A stretch of DNA of 32,916 bases, taken from contig JAFKFJ010000198.1 of the NCBI GenBank assembly GCA_017307335.1, forward strand, positions 1 to 32,916, read 5' to 3'. Positions 1 to 7,099 of the stretch are shown piece by piece. The stretch's first letter is position 1; every line of letters starts with the position of its first letter. The notes below the pieces were generated by a model. That model did no database searches, was not told where the DNA came from, and worked only from the letters and a program-made list of their open reading frames with translations. The DNA comes from Alphaproteobacteria bacterium. Lineage in GTDB: Bacteria > Pseudomonadota > Alphaproteobacteria > Acetobacterales > Acetobacteraceae. Position numbers and translations under genes: made by a program.

Positions 1-1
1 G

Positions 2-73
2 GGCGGCGGCTGGCGCGCGGCCGACCTACCGCCCCCGCCGCGCCTCACGCCGGCCGCCGTTCTGCAGCCCTGA
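2..73 (+). CDS. possible C-terminal tail of an upstream gene (partial)
   Basis: One frame is open from the window edge to a TGA at 71-73 and would end in a proline-rich tail (..LPPPPRL..VLQP). It is too short to identify, and the composition makes open frames common here. It would be the 3' end of a gene lying to the left, on the same strand as the regulator that follows. Nothing else is recognised before the tandem repeat at 130. Confidence 0.25.
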   Translation, partial: GGGWRAADLPPPPRLTPAAVLQP

Positions 74-129
74 ACCCCGTCCGGCTGCCCGGGGCTTTCC
101 TCGGGCCGCAATCGTGGCAGGCTGGCGAT

Positions 130-183
130 CCAAGCCCGGGTGGGGGGCCAAGCCCGGGTGGGGGGCCAAGCCCGGGTGGGGGG
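130..183 (+). repeat. three perfect 18-bp tandem repeats directly upstream of the Crp/Fnr-like gene
   Basis: The unit CCAAGCCCGGGTGGGGGG occurs three times without a mismatch at 130-147, 148-165 and 166-183. The last copy ends 6 bp before the ATG at 190, so the array forms the 5' leader and ribosome-loading region. Each unit carries GGGT followed by a G6 run, so two neighbouring copies could in principle fold a G-quadruplex on the mRNA-like strand. Copy-number slippage would move upstream signals in 18-bp steps. A variable-number tandem repeat that modulates expression is inference. Confidence 0.85.
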
Positions 184-189
184 CGAGCG

Positions 190-894
190 ATGGCGCAGAT
201 GGCGAGCGTGGAGATCGAGGCACGGCGTGCGGCCTTGCGGGCGAGCACGCTGTTCGCGGTGCTGCAGCCGGCGGAACTCGACGCGGTGCTGGCGCAGGCG
301 TCGATCCGCCGCGCCTCGCGCCACGAGGTGCTGCTGCGCCGCGGCGATGCCAGCACCGGCGCGCTGGTCATCGTCGCCGGCCGGGTGCGCATCGGCCTGA
401 TGTCGGAGGAGGGCGGCGAGGTGACGCTCGGCGTGCTCGGCCCCGGCGAGGTGGTGGGCGAGATGGCGCTGCTCGACGGCAAGGAGGTCAGCGCCGATGC
501 GACCGCGCTGGAGGACTGCGTGCTGCTCGCGATCGAGCGCACGCGCTTCCTGCGCCTGCTGCACGACAGCAGCGATCTCTGCCTGCGGCTGATGACGGTC
601 CTGTGCGGGCGGCTGCGCGCCTCCAACGCCGCACTCGAGGAGCTGGCCCTGCTCGACCTGCCGGCGCGGCTGGGGCGGCTGCTGCAGCGCCTCGCGCGCG
701 ACTACGGCTTCACCACCCCGCACGGCATGCGCATCGAGGTGCGGCTGTCGCAGAAGGACCTCGCGACCCTCGTCGGCGCCTCGCGGGAGAAGGTGAACCG
801 CCAGCTGCGCGAGTGGGAGGAGGCGGGCGTGCTCGGCAAGGATGGCGGGCGCATCGTGATCCAGCGCGCCGAGGCGCTGGCGGCGCATGTCTGA
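190..894 (+). CDS. Crp/Fnr-family transcriptional regulator
   Basis: This 234-aa protein has the normal two-domain Crp/Fnr layout. A cyclic-nucleotide-binding-like beta roll covers roughly residues 20-120, a dimerisation helix about 125-155, and a winged helix-turn-helix about 160-230, with the recognition segment LSQKDLATLVGASREKVNRQ near 186-205. The phosphate-binding region reads GEVVGEMALLDGKEVSAD (87-104). The Arg that precedes the conserved Ser-Ala in true cAMP receptors is Val100, so classical cAMP binding is doubtful. There is no N-terminal Fnr-type cysteine cluster. The ATG at 190 is preceded only by the G-rich repeat; a second in-frame ATG at 199 is an alternative start. The next gene begins at or just after its stop, so the two are probably co-transcribed. 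The target genes cannot be read from sequence. Confidence 0.9.
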   Translation: MAQMASVEIEARRAALRASTLFAVLQPAELDAVLAQASIRRASRHEVLLRRGDASTGALVIVAGRVRIGLMSEEGGEVTLGVLGPGEVVGEMALLDGKEVSADATALEDCVLLAIERTRFLRLLHDSSDLCLRLMTVLCGRLRASNAALEELALLDLPARLGRLLQRLARDYGFTTPHGMRIEVRLSQKDLATLVGASREKVNRQLREWEEAGVLGKDGGRIVIQRAEALAAHV

Positions 895-907
895 ACGGCG
901 GCGCGGA

Positions 908-1663
908 ATGAGCGGCGTGCGCGTGCTGGTGGCGGGCGAATCGTGGATGACGCACAGCATCCACGTCAAAGGCTTCGACAGCTTCACCACCTCCTCCTAC
1001 CACGAGGGCGGGGGCGACATGCTGGCGGCGCTGCGCGCGGGCGGCATGGCGGTGACCTACCAGCCCGCGCATGTCGCGGCGGCGGCGTTTCCCGACAGCG
1101 TGGCGGGGCTCGGCGCCTATGACGCGGTGGTGCTGAGCGATATCGGCGCCAACACGCTGCTGCTGCCCGACCGCACCTTCGCCCGCTCGGAACCCTCCGG
1201 CAACCGGCTGGCGGCCCTCGCGGCCTGGGTGCGCGGTGGCGGCGGGCTGCTGATGGTGGGCGGCTACCTCACCTTCCAGGGCATCGAGGGCAAGGCGGCG
1301 TATTGCGGCACCGCGGTCGATGCGGTGCTGCCGGTGGCGCTGGCCGCGACCGACGACCGCCAGGAGCACCCCGAGGGCGTGGTGCCGGAGACGGTCGATG
1401 CCGCGCATCCGGTGGCGGCGGGGCTGGCCGGGTGGCCCGCCCTGCTCGGCTGGAACCGCGCCGCACTGCGTCCGGAGGGGCATCTGGTGGCGCGCATCGG
1501 GGCCGATCCGCTGATCGCGGTGCGGCAGGTGGCGGCGGGGCGCAGCGCGGTCTTCGCCTCCGATTGCGGCCCGCACTGGGGGCCGCCGCCGTTCCTCGCC
1601 TGGCCCGGCTACGGGCCGCTGTGGCGCAACCTGGTCGGCTGGGTCGCCGGGCGGCCGGCCTGA
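908..1663 (+). CDS. GATase1-like (DUF1355-type) protein
   Basis: The 251-aa product starts with a beta strand and the signature VRVLVAGESWMTHSIHVKG, followed by a FDSFTTSSYHEGG block. This is typical of the Pfam family of putative glutamine amidotransferases formerly called DUF1355, a flavodoxin-like class I GATase fold. A glycine-rich LLMVGGYLTFQG segment and a C-terminal FASDCGPHWGPPPF block also fit. No complete Cys-His-Glu triad can be assigned, and the reaction is unknown for the family. The start at 908 matches the family N-terminus; an upstream ATG at 887 overlaps the regulator stop and would add seven residues. The gap to the regulator is 13 bp, so a two-gene operon is likely. Confidence 0.8.
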   Translation: MSGVRVLVAGESWMTHSIHVKGFDSFTTSSYHEGGGDMLAALRAGGMAVTYQPAHVAAAAFPDSVAGLGAYDAVVLSDIGANTLLLPDRTFARSEPSGNRLAALAAWVRGGGGLLMVGGYLTFQGIEGKAAYCGTAVDAVLPVALAATDDRQEHPEGVVPETVDAAHPVAAGLAGWPALLGWNRAALRPEGHLVARIGADPLIAVRQVAAGRSAVFASDCGPHWGPPPFLAWPGYGPLWRNLVGWVAGRPA

Positions 1664-1993
1664 AGCCGGATATCGCGCGCCGCTTCTTCGGCACGTCCCC
1701 TTCTTCGTGACCCTCTCGTAACTACTCCGCCCGCCTTGAGCGGCGCTGCGATTCGCCACGGCAATGCTTGCGTGATGTCACGCGTTCCTCGGGGCGGGAA
1801 ATGTGCATCTGCCCTCTCGGGATAAACTGGACCCGCTTGATGGGATATTATTGTCCCGCGCGCGGTTCCTGAGCTAACTTCGACATGGATGGCGTGTTTC
1901 ACGCCGTTCATTCGGCCTACTCGGTCCCGGCAGTTCAACCGCGCGGACCGCAACAAGCGACTGCAATTAAATACGCCCTAGGGAGAACGTACA
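1664..1993 (+). promoter_or_regulatory. 330-bp leader/promoter region of the PQQ dehydrogenase
   Basis: No gene is supported here. The stretch is less GC-rich than its surroundings towards its 3' half, as expected for a promoter. Two dyads are visible: GCGTGA-TG-TCACGC at 1770-1783, and a looser one with GGGA/TCCC arms around an A/T-rich centre at 1842-1857. A good ribosome binding site (AGGGAGA, about 1980-1986) precedes the ATG at 1994. Which regulator binds is unknown. The first dyad could be a Crp/Fnr-class or two-component operator, which is inference. Confidence 0.5.
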
Positions 1994-3721
1994 ATGAAGC
2001 GGAATGCGATCCGAAGCGGATTGCTTGCGTGTACCATTGCTGCCGGATGCTTTTCGGTGGCGGGCCTGCCCGCGCGCGCCGGAGAGCTTGACGGCAACGC
2101 GCTGCTGAATGCAGATAACGACCCGAACAATTGGGCGATGTACCATCGCTCGTACAATTCCTATCACTACAGCCCGCTGGACCAGATCAACACGGGCAAT
2201 GTGAAGGACCTCAAGATCATCTGGATGCACAATCCCGGGGCCAGTCCCCACGGCGGCATCCAGTCCTTCCCGCTGGCGATCGACGGGCGTCTCTACTACA
2301 CCATCGCCAACGACCAGGTCTGGGCGGTCGACGGCGCCACCGGTGCTCCGATCTGGAAGTTCACGCCGAAGATTGATGAGGAGCTGGCGGGATCGACGCC
2401 GTACAACCCGTTCAACCGCGGGCTCGCGGCCGGCTATGGCAATCTCTACATCGGCACCGTCGACGGCCGCCTGATCGCCGTGGACATGCAGTCCGGCAAG
2501 CCGGTCTGGGACACCAAGCTCATCGACGTCACCAAGGGCGCCAAGGGCTTCACCGGCGCGCCGCTGCTGGTGAAGGACAAGGTGATCATCGGCGCCAACG
2601 GCGGCGAGCTTGCCGGATGCTGCGGCCCGATCTTCGGCGTCGATGCCAAGACCGGCAAGAAGGTCTGGCAGTTCGACACGATCGGCGGCGACGATCGCTC
2701 CCGTGCGAGCTGGGGCCACGACAGCTGGAAGACCGGCGGCGGCGGCGGCTGGATGACCGGCGGCTACGACGCGGGGACGAACACGGTGTTCTGGGGCACG
2801 GCGAACCCCGCGCCCGACTACGACATCGCGATGCGGCCGGGCGACAACCTGTACACCTCCGGCGTGGTCGCGCTCGATCCTGACACCGGCAACCTGAAAT
2901 CGTACTTCCAGGAAGTTCCGCATGATAGCTGGGACTTCGACGGCGCTGTCGGCGAGTTCGTGATGATCGACCGCGACGGCAAGCACTATGCCGTGCACCC
3001 CAACAAGGGCGGCTACGTCTACGTCTACAACCGCGACCCGGCCAACGTGCCGCTCAAGATCGAGAATGTCTGGCATCTCGGCGAGACGTCGAACTTCGTC
3101 ACCGGCGTCGATCCGCACACCGGCCAGCTTCAGGGCCGGCGTGACGTGACCATCGGCGAGAACAAGAACGTCTGCCCCGCGGTCGACGGCGCGATCACCT
3201 GGAGCAACGGGTCCTACAGTCCGGACACCGGCCTTTACTACAAGGCCGCGCAGGAATGGTGCCAGAACATGGTGGCCCAGCACCTGCCGAAGCCGAACGA
3301 CTATTCCGGGCAGATGTACATGAGCGCGACGTACACGTCGATTCCGCCCCCCGGGCACGATGCGGCGTACGGGCACATCAACGCGACCGACCCGATCACC
3401 GGCAAGAAGGCCTGGGAGGTCATCTACAAGTATCCGGTGATGGCGAGCCTGCTGTCGACGAAGGGGGGCCTGCTGTTCGTGCCCGGCGCCGACGGCACGC
3501 TCGATGCGCTCGATGCCAAGACGGGGGCCAAGCTCTGGTCGCGCAACGACGGCATGGGCCATGACGGCGGGATCATCTCCTACGCGATCAACGGCAAGCA
3601 GTACATCGCGGTCACCACCGGCTGGGGCACCTATGTGTCGCAGAACCTGGCGACCCTGTTCGGCGAGCCGTTCAAGAGCATGCCCATGGATAGCGGCGTG
3701 CTGATCGTCTACGGGCTCTGA
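1994..3721 (+). CDS. periplasmic PQQ-dependent alcohol/methanol-type dehydrogenase, predicted lanthanide-binding
   Basis: The 575-aa protein has a Sec signal peptide with a likely cut after ..LPARA (about residue 29), then an eight-bladed quinoprotein propeller with tryptophan-docking repeats. It oxidises an alcohol with PQQ in the periplasm and passes electrons to a cytochrome c. Candidate metal ligands are Glu205 (NGGEL) and Asn271 (WGTANPAPD). The catalytic Asp is Asp314 in PHDSWDFDG, and Asp316 two residues on is the extra carboxylate that marks lanthanide-dependent XoxF/PedH-type enzymes. The vicinal Cys pair normally at the ACCD position is absent (STPYNPFNRG there), and a Cys209-Cys210 pair lies just after the metal-binding Glu instead. 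There is no C-terminal haem domain. The cytochrome gene 100 bp downstream is the likely partner. The substrate (methanol, ethanol or another alcohol) is not decided by sequence. Confidence 0.93.
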   Translation: MKRNAIRSGLLACTIAAGCFSVAGLPARAGELDGNALLNADNDPNNWAMYHRSYNSYHYSPLDQINTGNVKDLKIIWMHNPGASPHGGIQSFPLAIDGRLYYTIANDQVWAVDGATGAPIWKFTPKIDEELAGSTPYNPFNRGLAAGYGNLYIGTVDGRLIAVDMQSGKPVWDTKLIDVTKGAKGFTGAPLLVKDKVIIGANGGELAGCCGPIFGVDAKTGKKVWQFDTIGGDDRSRASWGHDSWKTGGGGGWMTGGYDAGTNTVFWGTANPAPDYDIAMRPGDNLYTSGVVALDPDTGNLKSYFQEVPHDSWDFDGAVGEFVMIDRDGKHYAVHPNKGGYVYVYNRDPANVPLKIENVWHLGETSNFVTGVDPHTGQLQGRRDVTIGENKNVCPAVDGAITWSNGSYSPDTGLYYKAAQEWCQNMVAQHLPKPNDYSGQMYMSATYTSIPPPGHDAAYGHINATDPITGKKAWEVIYKYPVMASLLSTKGGLLFVPGADGTLDALDAKTGAKLWSRNDGMGHDGGIISYAINGKQYIAVTTGWGTYVSQNLATLFGEPFKSMPMDSGVLIVYGL

Positions 3722-3755
3722 CGCCGCCTGATCTGCTGCGCCTGAATGCTGCGAC

Positions 3756-3793
3756 CGGCCGGGACTCACCCGCTGCGGCGTGAGTCCCGGCCG
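3756..3793 (+). promoter_or_regulatory. strong intercistronic hairpin between dehydrogenase and cytochrome genes
   Basis: Perfect 14-bp arms (3756-3769 and 3780-3793; left arm CGGCCGGGACTCAC) enclose a 10-nt loop. No T-tract follows, so it is not a canonical intrinsic terminator. It lies after the dehydrogenase stop and before the cytochrome RBS. It could be a 3'-end stabiliser, an RNA processing site or a partial terminator giving unequal expression of the two genes. The function is inferred from position only. Confidence 0.7.
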
Positions 3794-3820
3794 CGACGAT
3801 GCCGGAAATTGCAGGAACCA

Positions 3821-4189
3821 ATGCCGCCCTTCCCCGTGCGCCTCGCGCTGCCTGTCCTCGTCTGCGCCGTCCTGTCGGTCCCTTGCCTCGCCGGCGCGGC
3901 GGAAAACCCGCCCCCGGAGCAGAAGGCCGCGGCCGCTGCCCCCGCCGTCAGCGCGGCGGAGGCGGCCGAGGCGAAGCAGATCTTCGCCGCCCAGTGCGGC
4001 TGGTGCCACGGCAGCTACGGCATGACCGCCGACAAGGGGCCCAAGCTGGCGGGAACGGCGATGACGGAACAGGAGGTCGAGGAGCGGATCCGTCACGGCA
4101 AGCCCGGCTACATGCCTGCGTTCCACCGCTTCCTGAACGATCAGCAGATCGCCCTGATGGCGAAATATATCAAATCGCTGAAGCCATAA
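3821..4189 (+). CDS. periplasmic class I c-type cytochrome, probable electron acceptor of the PQQ dehydrogenase
   Basis: The 122-aa precursor has a signal peptide (MPPFPVRLALPVLVCAVL.. ending near ..AGAAE), an Ala/Pro-rich linker, and one haem c site CGWCH at 59-63. The likely axial Met is Met98 in GYMPAF. The single small domain with a C-terminal helix ending MAKYIKSLKP fits the mono-haem cytochromes encoded beside XoxF or other quinoprotein dehydrogenases (XoxG role). The ATG at 3821 has AGGA eight bases upstream; a longer in-frame start at 3746 would destroy the signal peptide. Its place directly after the dehydrogenase supports a redox-partner role, though midpoint potential and partner specificity are unknown. 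Confidence 0.9.
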   Translation: MPPFPVRLALPVLVCAVLSVPCLAGAAENPPPEQKAAAAAPAVSAAEAAEAKQIFAAQCGWCHGSYGMTADKGPKLAGTAMTEQEVEERIRHGKPGYMPAFHRFLNDQQIALMAKYIKSLKP

Positions 4190-4198
4190 GCCTGGCAT

Positions 4199-4216
4199 TG
4201 CCGGCCGGGACCGGCA
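4199..4216 (+). terminator. weak hairpin after the cytochrome gene
   Basis: TGCCGG (4199-4204) and CCGGCA (4211-4216) form a 6-bp stem with a 6-nt loop, 9 bp after the cytochrome stop. No T-run follows, so termination activity is uncertain. The rest of the gap up to 4420 holds no gene that can be supported, apart from the palindrome described separately. Confidence 0.35.
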
Positions 4217-4360
4217 TGGCATCGCGTTGGTTTCGTCATCCCGCGCCGGCTTCTTATTGGGTCGCGTTACTCGCGTTCCGGGCTCGCGACTTCCTGCATG
4301 GCGGCCATGACCCGCTTTCCGTGCCGGCGAGTGACGCGGGTTACTGAGCGCCGGCGGGCC

Positions 4361-4374
4361 GCACCCTAGGGTGC
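4361..4374. promoter_or_regulatory. perfect 14-bp palindrome upstream of cassette A
   Basis: GCACCCTAGGGTGC is fully self-complementary and lies 46 bp before the ATG of the small exported peptide gene at 4421. The position suits a dimeric-repressor operator or a start-site-proximal control element. No cognate regulator can be named. Confidence 0.5.
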
Positions 4375-4420
4375 GCTTCAGCAGCGGCAAAAGGCGCTGT
4401 CAGCCCACGGAGAAGCCCCG

Positions 4421-4651
4421 ATGACCCGCACCAGCACCGCCCCCTCCGCCCGCGCCCGGCGCGTTCGTGCCGCCGGCCTCGGCCTGGTCCTGGTCGTCGC
4501 GCTCTACGCCGCCGCCCCGCGCGCCATGGCCACGGAACTGGCCACGGAGCCGGCCGCCGCCTGCACGACCGAGACCGGGCACGCGGCGGCTTCCTGCGCG
4601 CACGCCACCAGCCAGCCGGCGACTGCCGTCATCGGCCAGGGCTGGGGCTGA
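4421..4651 (+). CDS. small exported peptide ending IGQGWG (cassette A, gene 1)
   Basis: The 76-aa product has a basic N-terminus (RARRVRAAG), a hydrophobic core (LGLVLVVALYAAA) and a likely signal-peptidase site near APRAMA (about residue 36). This would release a mature peptide of about 40 residues that is rich in Ala/Thr, contains two Cys, and ends IGQGWG at the stop codon. An RBS (GGAGAAG) precedes the ATG. I do not recognise a named family. The same C-terminal hexapeptide pattern (IGEGWG) ends the gene at 13902-14081, and both are followed by a tiny MSLLLA.. membrane gene, so these are paralogous two-gene cassettes. That conservation across two loci argues the gene is real despite its size. 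Possible roles are a secreted peptide, a substrate of processing at the GWG end, or a partner of the adjacent membrane peptide; all are inference. Confidence 0.7.
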   Translation: MTRTSTAPSARARRVRAAGLGLVLVVALYAAAPRAMATELATEPAAACTTETGHAAASCAHATSQPATAVIGQGWG

Positions 4652-4684
4652 GCCGCCATGCAACCCCGACCGGAGAGCACCGAG

Positions 4685-4753
4685 ATGAGTCTTCTGCTCG
4701 CCGCCGCGGTCCTGCTGCTGGCCCTGCTGGCCTGCGAGATGCTGCGGCGCTGA
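4685..4753 (+). CDS. 22-aa single-helix membrane peptide (cassette A, gene 2)
   Basis: This very short ORF encodes MSLLLAAAVLLLALLACEML plus RR, essentially one transmembrane helix with a positive C-terminus. It has an RBS (GGAG about 9 bp upstream) and lies 33 bp after the IGQGWG gene. It is too short to trust alone. The support comes from the paralogue at 14167-14283, which begins MSLLLALLA and lies in the same position behind the other IGxGWG gene. The intercistronic DNA of both loci also shares a CCATnGCAACCC-like element. Function unknown. Confidence 0.5.
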   Translation: MSLLLAAAVLLLALLACEMLRR

Positions 4754-4780
4754 CGCGCGGCCGCCGGGCGTGGCGCGCGT

Positions 4781-6226
4781 TCAGCGCAGCTTCGGCGCCA
4801 CGTCCGCGGCCAACCGGCGGCGCAGGGCCGCGGTTTCCTCTGGCTTGGCGAGATGGGCGCAGAGGCGCTCGAGGAAGTCCTGCGCCGAGGTCGCCTGCGC
4901 CGCCGCCTGCCGAACCAGTACCCGGGCGATCGGCCCCATGAACTGCGCGAGCGCCGCCTGCGCCGCCGCCTGCGCTTCGGCGGGGATCGGCCCGCGCGCG
5001 GTGCTGGCCGTCGGTTCGGCGGTGAGGCTCGGCCCGGCGGTGAAGCTGGGCTCGGCGCGCCCGCCGGCCGTGGCATCGACCCGCGGCTCCATCCGCCCCG
5101 CCGCCAGCGAGCGGAGGAAGGCGCTGCGGTCGGCGGCACTCTGCAGCCCGCGCGCGAGCGCCTGGAACAGCTGCTCGGCACTCGCCGATTCCCGCGCCGC
5201 CTGCGCCACCATGACCCGCGCCATCGGGCCGAGATACTGCGCGAGCGCCCGCTCCACCCGCTGCAGCGTCGCCGGGTCCCATTCCCGCTTGCCGGGGCGC
5301 AACGTCCCCGCGGGGGCACGGGGCAGCGTGGGGGCGCGGGGCAGCGTGGCCGTGGCATCCTCGTAGGCCGGTGCGGGCGGCGGCGGGCTTGCCGCGGCCA
5401 GCGCCAGGGCCTGGGCGAAATCCTCCGCCGCGGCGAAGCGCCGCTCGCGCGGCTTGGCCAGCGCCTTCTGCAGCACCGGCACGAACACCCCCGCGCCGGC
5501 CGCCTCCACCCCCACCATCGAGGCGGGCTCGGGGCCGGCGAGGCGCTGCAGCGACTCCGCCATGGTGCGCCCGGCGAAGGGCGGGCGGCCGGTCAGCGCC
5601 TCGTAGAGAATGGCCCCCACGGCAAAGAGGTCGGCACGGTGGTCGATCGCGCCGTCGCCGAGCTGCTCGGGCGCCATGTAGCTCGGCGTGCCGAGCATCG
5701 CCCCGGACTGGGTCAGCGTCATGTCGGCGAGCCGGGCAATCCCGAAATCCGCGATCTTTGCCAGGCCCGCGTCGGTGACGATGATGTTCGCGGGCTTGAT
5801 GTCGCGATGCGTGACGCCCAGCCGGTGCGCGTAGGCCAGCCCGTCCAGCACCTGGCCGAGGATCGCCACGATCGGCACCGCCGCGCGCGCCGCCGCGCCG
5901 CCGCGCAGCATTTCGGCGAGCGTGCGGCCGGCGACGAATTCCATGACGATCGCCGGGTTGCCCGCGGCCTCGAAGAAGTCGAACACCGCGACGATCGCCG
6001 GGTGGCTGCAGCGCCCGGCGGCCTGCGCCTCCACGCGGAAACGATCGAGATACTCGCTGCGCAGTTCGGCACCGAGCGCGTCGGTGCGGATCACCTTCAG
6101 CGCCACCTGGCGGTCGATCACCGGGTCATGGGCGCGATAGACGGTGCCCATGCCCCCCGTGCCGAGCACGGCGACCGGACGATAGCGGCCGATTGCCGTG
6201 GGCAGCGCGGGAGAGGGCTGCTCCAT
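4781..6226 (-). CDS. soluble PknB-like serine/threonine protein kinase with two C-terminal repeat domains
   Basis: The 481-aa protein carries a complete Hanks-type kinase domain (about residues 14-280). It has a Gly loop GTGGMGTVY (22-30), ATP Lys44, HRDIKPAN (140-147) and DFG (160-162), so it should be active. A Pro/Ala-rich linker contains short TLPRAP repeats (about 294-306). Two homologous 55-residue helical units follow (about 322-375 and 422-475), sharing ALAQ(Y/F)(L/M)GP(M/I)ARV and a following SA-rich helix; they resemble the domain of unknown function appended to many proteobacterial kinases. There is no transmembrane helix or PASTA domain, so it is cytoplasmic. Its start directly abuts the stop of the haem sensor gene (6227-7099), implying translational coupling and that the sensor controls or recruits it. 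Confidence 0.92.
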   Translation of the reverse strand: MEQPSPALPTAIGRYRPVAVLGTGGMGTVYRAHDPVIDRQVALKVIRTDALGAELRSEYLDRFRVEAQAAGRCSHPAIVAVFDFFEAAGNPAIVMEFVAGRTLAEMLRGGAAARAAVPIVAILGQVLDGLAYAHRLGVTHRDIKPANIIVTDAGLAKIADFGIARLADMTLTQSGAMLGTPSYMAPEQLGDGAIDHRADLFAVGAILYEALTGRPPFAGRTMAESLQRLAGPEPASMVGVEAAGAGVFVPVLQKALAKPRERRFAAAEDFAQALALAAASPPPPAPAYEDATATLPRAPTLPRAPAGTLRPGKREWDPATLQRVERALAQYLGPMARVMVAQAARESASAEQLFQALARGLQSAADRSAFLRSLAAGRMEPRVDATAGGRAEPSFTAGPSLTAEPTASTARGPIPAEAQAAAQAALAQFMGPIARVLVRQAAAQATSAQDFLERLCAHLAKPEETAALRRRLAADVAPKLR

Positions 6227-7099
6227 TCAGCGCTCCAGCATGCGCATCGCGGAATCGAGGCTGCGGCGCATGCGGTTGAACGCCGCCGAAAGCACCGCGA
6301 TCTCGTCGCGCCCGCGCCTCTCGTATTCCTCCACGTCGCTCTCGCCCAGGCTCACCGCGTTGGCAATATGCGTCACCCGCCGCACCGGCTTGATCACCAT
6401 GTAGTGCAGCAGGACGTTCAGGATCACCATGACGAGGACGAACATCCCCGCAATGATCGCGAGGAAGGTCAGGAAGGCGGTGCGCGCGGCGGCGAGCGGC
6501 AGGGCCATCGGCACCGAGACCAACTGCGCCGCCACCACCTCGTGCAACTGCCAGCCGAAGCCGTTGGCGCTGCCATAGGTCGCGAGCATCGCCGCCGGCG
6601 CGCGCGCGGGCGTGCTGTGGCAGCCGAGGCAGGCGGGGCTGTCCACCGCGATCGGATGGGCAAGCGAAAGGGAGGGCCCGGTCGGCGTGTCACGCTCGCC
6701 CACGAGTTCGCGCGTGCCGGGGTTGTTGCGGAAACTGTTGATGAAATCGGCCTCCCAGTCGCCGGCGCGGTCGATCGGGTTGGTCGGGTTCAGGGTCGGC
6801 TCGCGATAGGTGTAGGCGGGGAATTTCCGCTGCACCTCGTGGAACGTGGTCTGCGCGGCAAAGGCGGGGACGGAGGCGGCAACGAACTTGCCGTCGCGCT
6901 CCGCCGGCAGCAGCGGTGCCACCTGCTGGGTGGTGTAGTGGCGCACGGCATCGGCCGCGGTCATCATCAGGCGCGCATTCTCCAGCACCTGCTCGCGCGC
7001 GTTGGCGACGAAGACAGTCTGCAGCAGCACCGCCGCGACGGCGAGGCCGATCGCGAAGGCGGTGAACACGGCGAGGTTGAACTTGGCCCGAAGCCCCAT
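6227..7099 (-). CDS. membrane c-haem sensor with DUF3365/Tll0287-like periplasmic domain and HAMP
   Basis: The 290-aa protein has a transmembrane helix at about 8-30, a periplasmic domain of about 175 residues, a second helix at about 208-232 and a HAMP-like module to about 283. The periplasmic domain contains FAAQTTFHEVQRKFPAYTYRE and one haem c motif CLGCH (157-161), the hallmark of the Tll0287-like (DUF3365) sensors of redox state or small ligands. No histidine kinase, cyclase or methyl-accepting output domain follows HAMP; the chain stops at ..RMLER. The abutting Ser/Thr kinase gene is the obvious output partner, which is inference from position. The ATG at 7099 faces the divergent cyclase gene, so both units may share a control region. 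Confidence 0.85.
   Translation of the reverse strand: MGLRAKFNLAVFTAFAIGLAVAAVLLQTVFVANAREQVLENARLMMTAADAVRHYTTQQVAPLLPAERDGKFVAASVPAFAAQTTFHEVQRKFPAYTYREPTLNPTNPIDRAGDWEADFINSFRNNPGTRELVGERDTPTGPSLSLAHPIAVDSPACLGCHSTPARAPAAMLATYGSANGFGWQLHEVVAAQLVSVPMALPLAAARTAFLTFLAIIAGMFVLVMVILNVLLHYMVIKPVRRVTHIANAVSLGESDVEEYERRGRDEIAVLSAAFNRMRRSLDSAMRMLER

Noticed and set aside
114..911. 265-aa frame whose start reads KPGWGA three times through the 18-bp repeat
   Set aside because: It overlaps the Crp/Fnr gene out of frame, and the rest is Arg/Ala-rich shadow. The GWG resemblance to the small-peptide C-termini is coincidental.
1967..4390. 807-aa open frame on the minus strand opposite the PQQ dehydrogenase and cytochrome genes
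   Set aside because: It is the antisense of two well-recognised genes; long antisense frames are expected at this GC content, and its translation has no family-like blocks.
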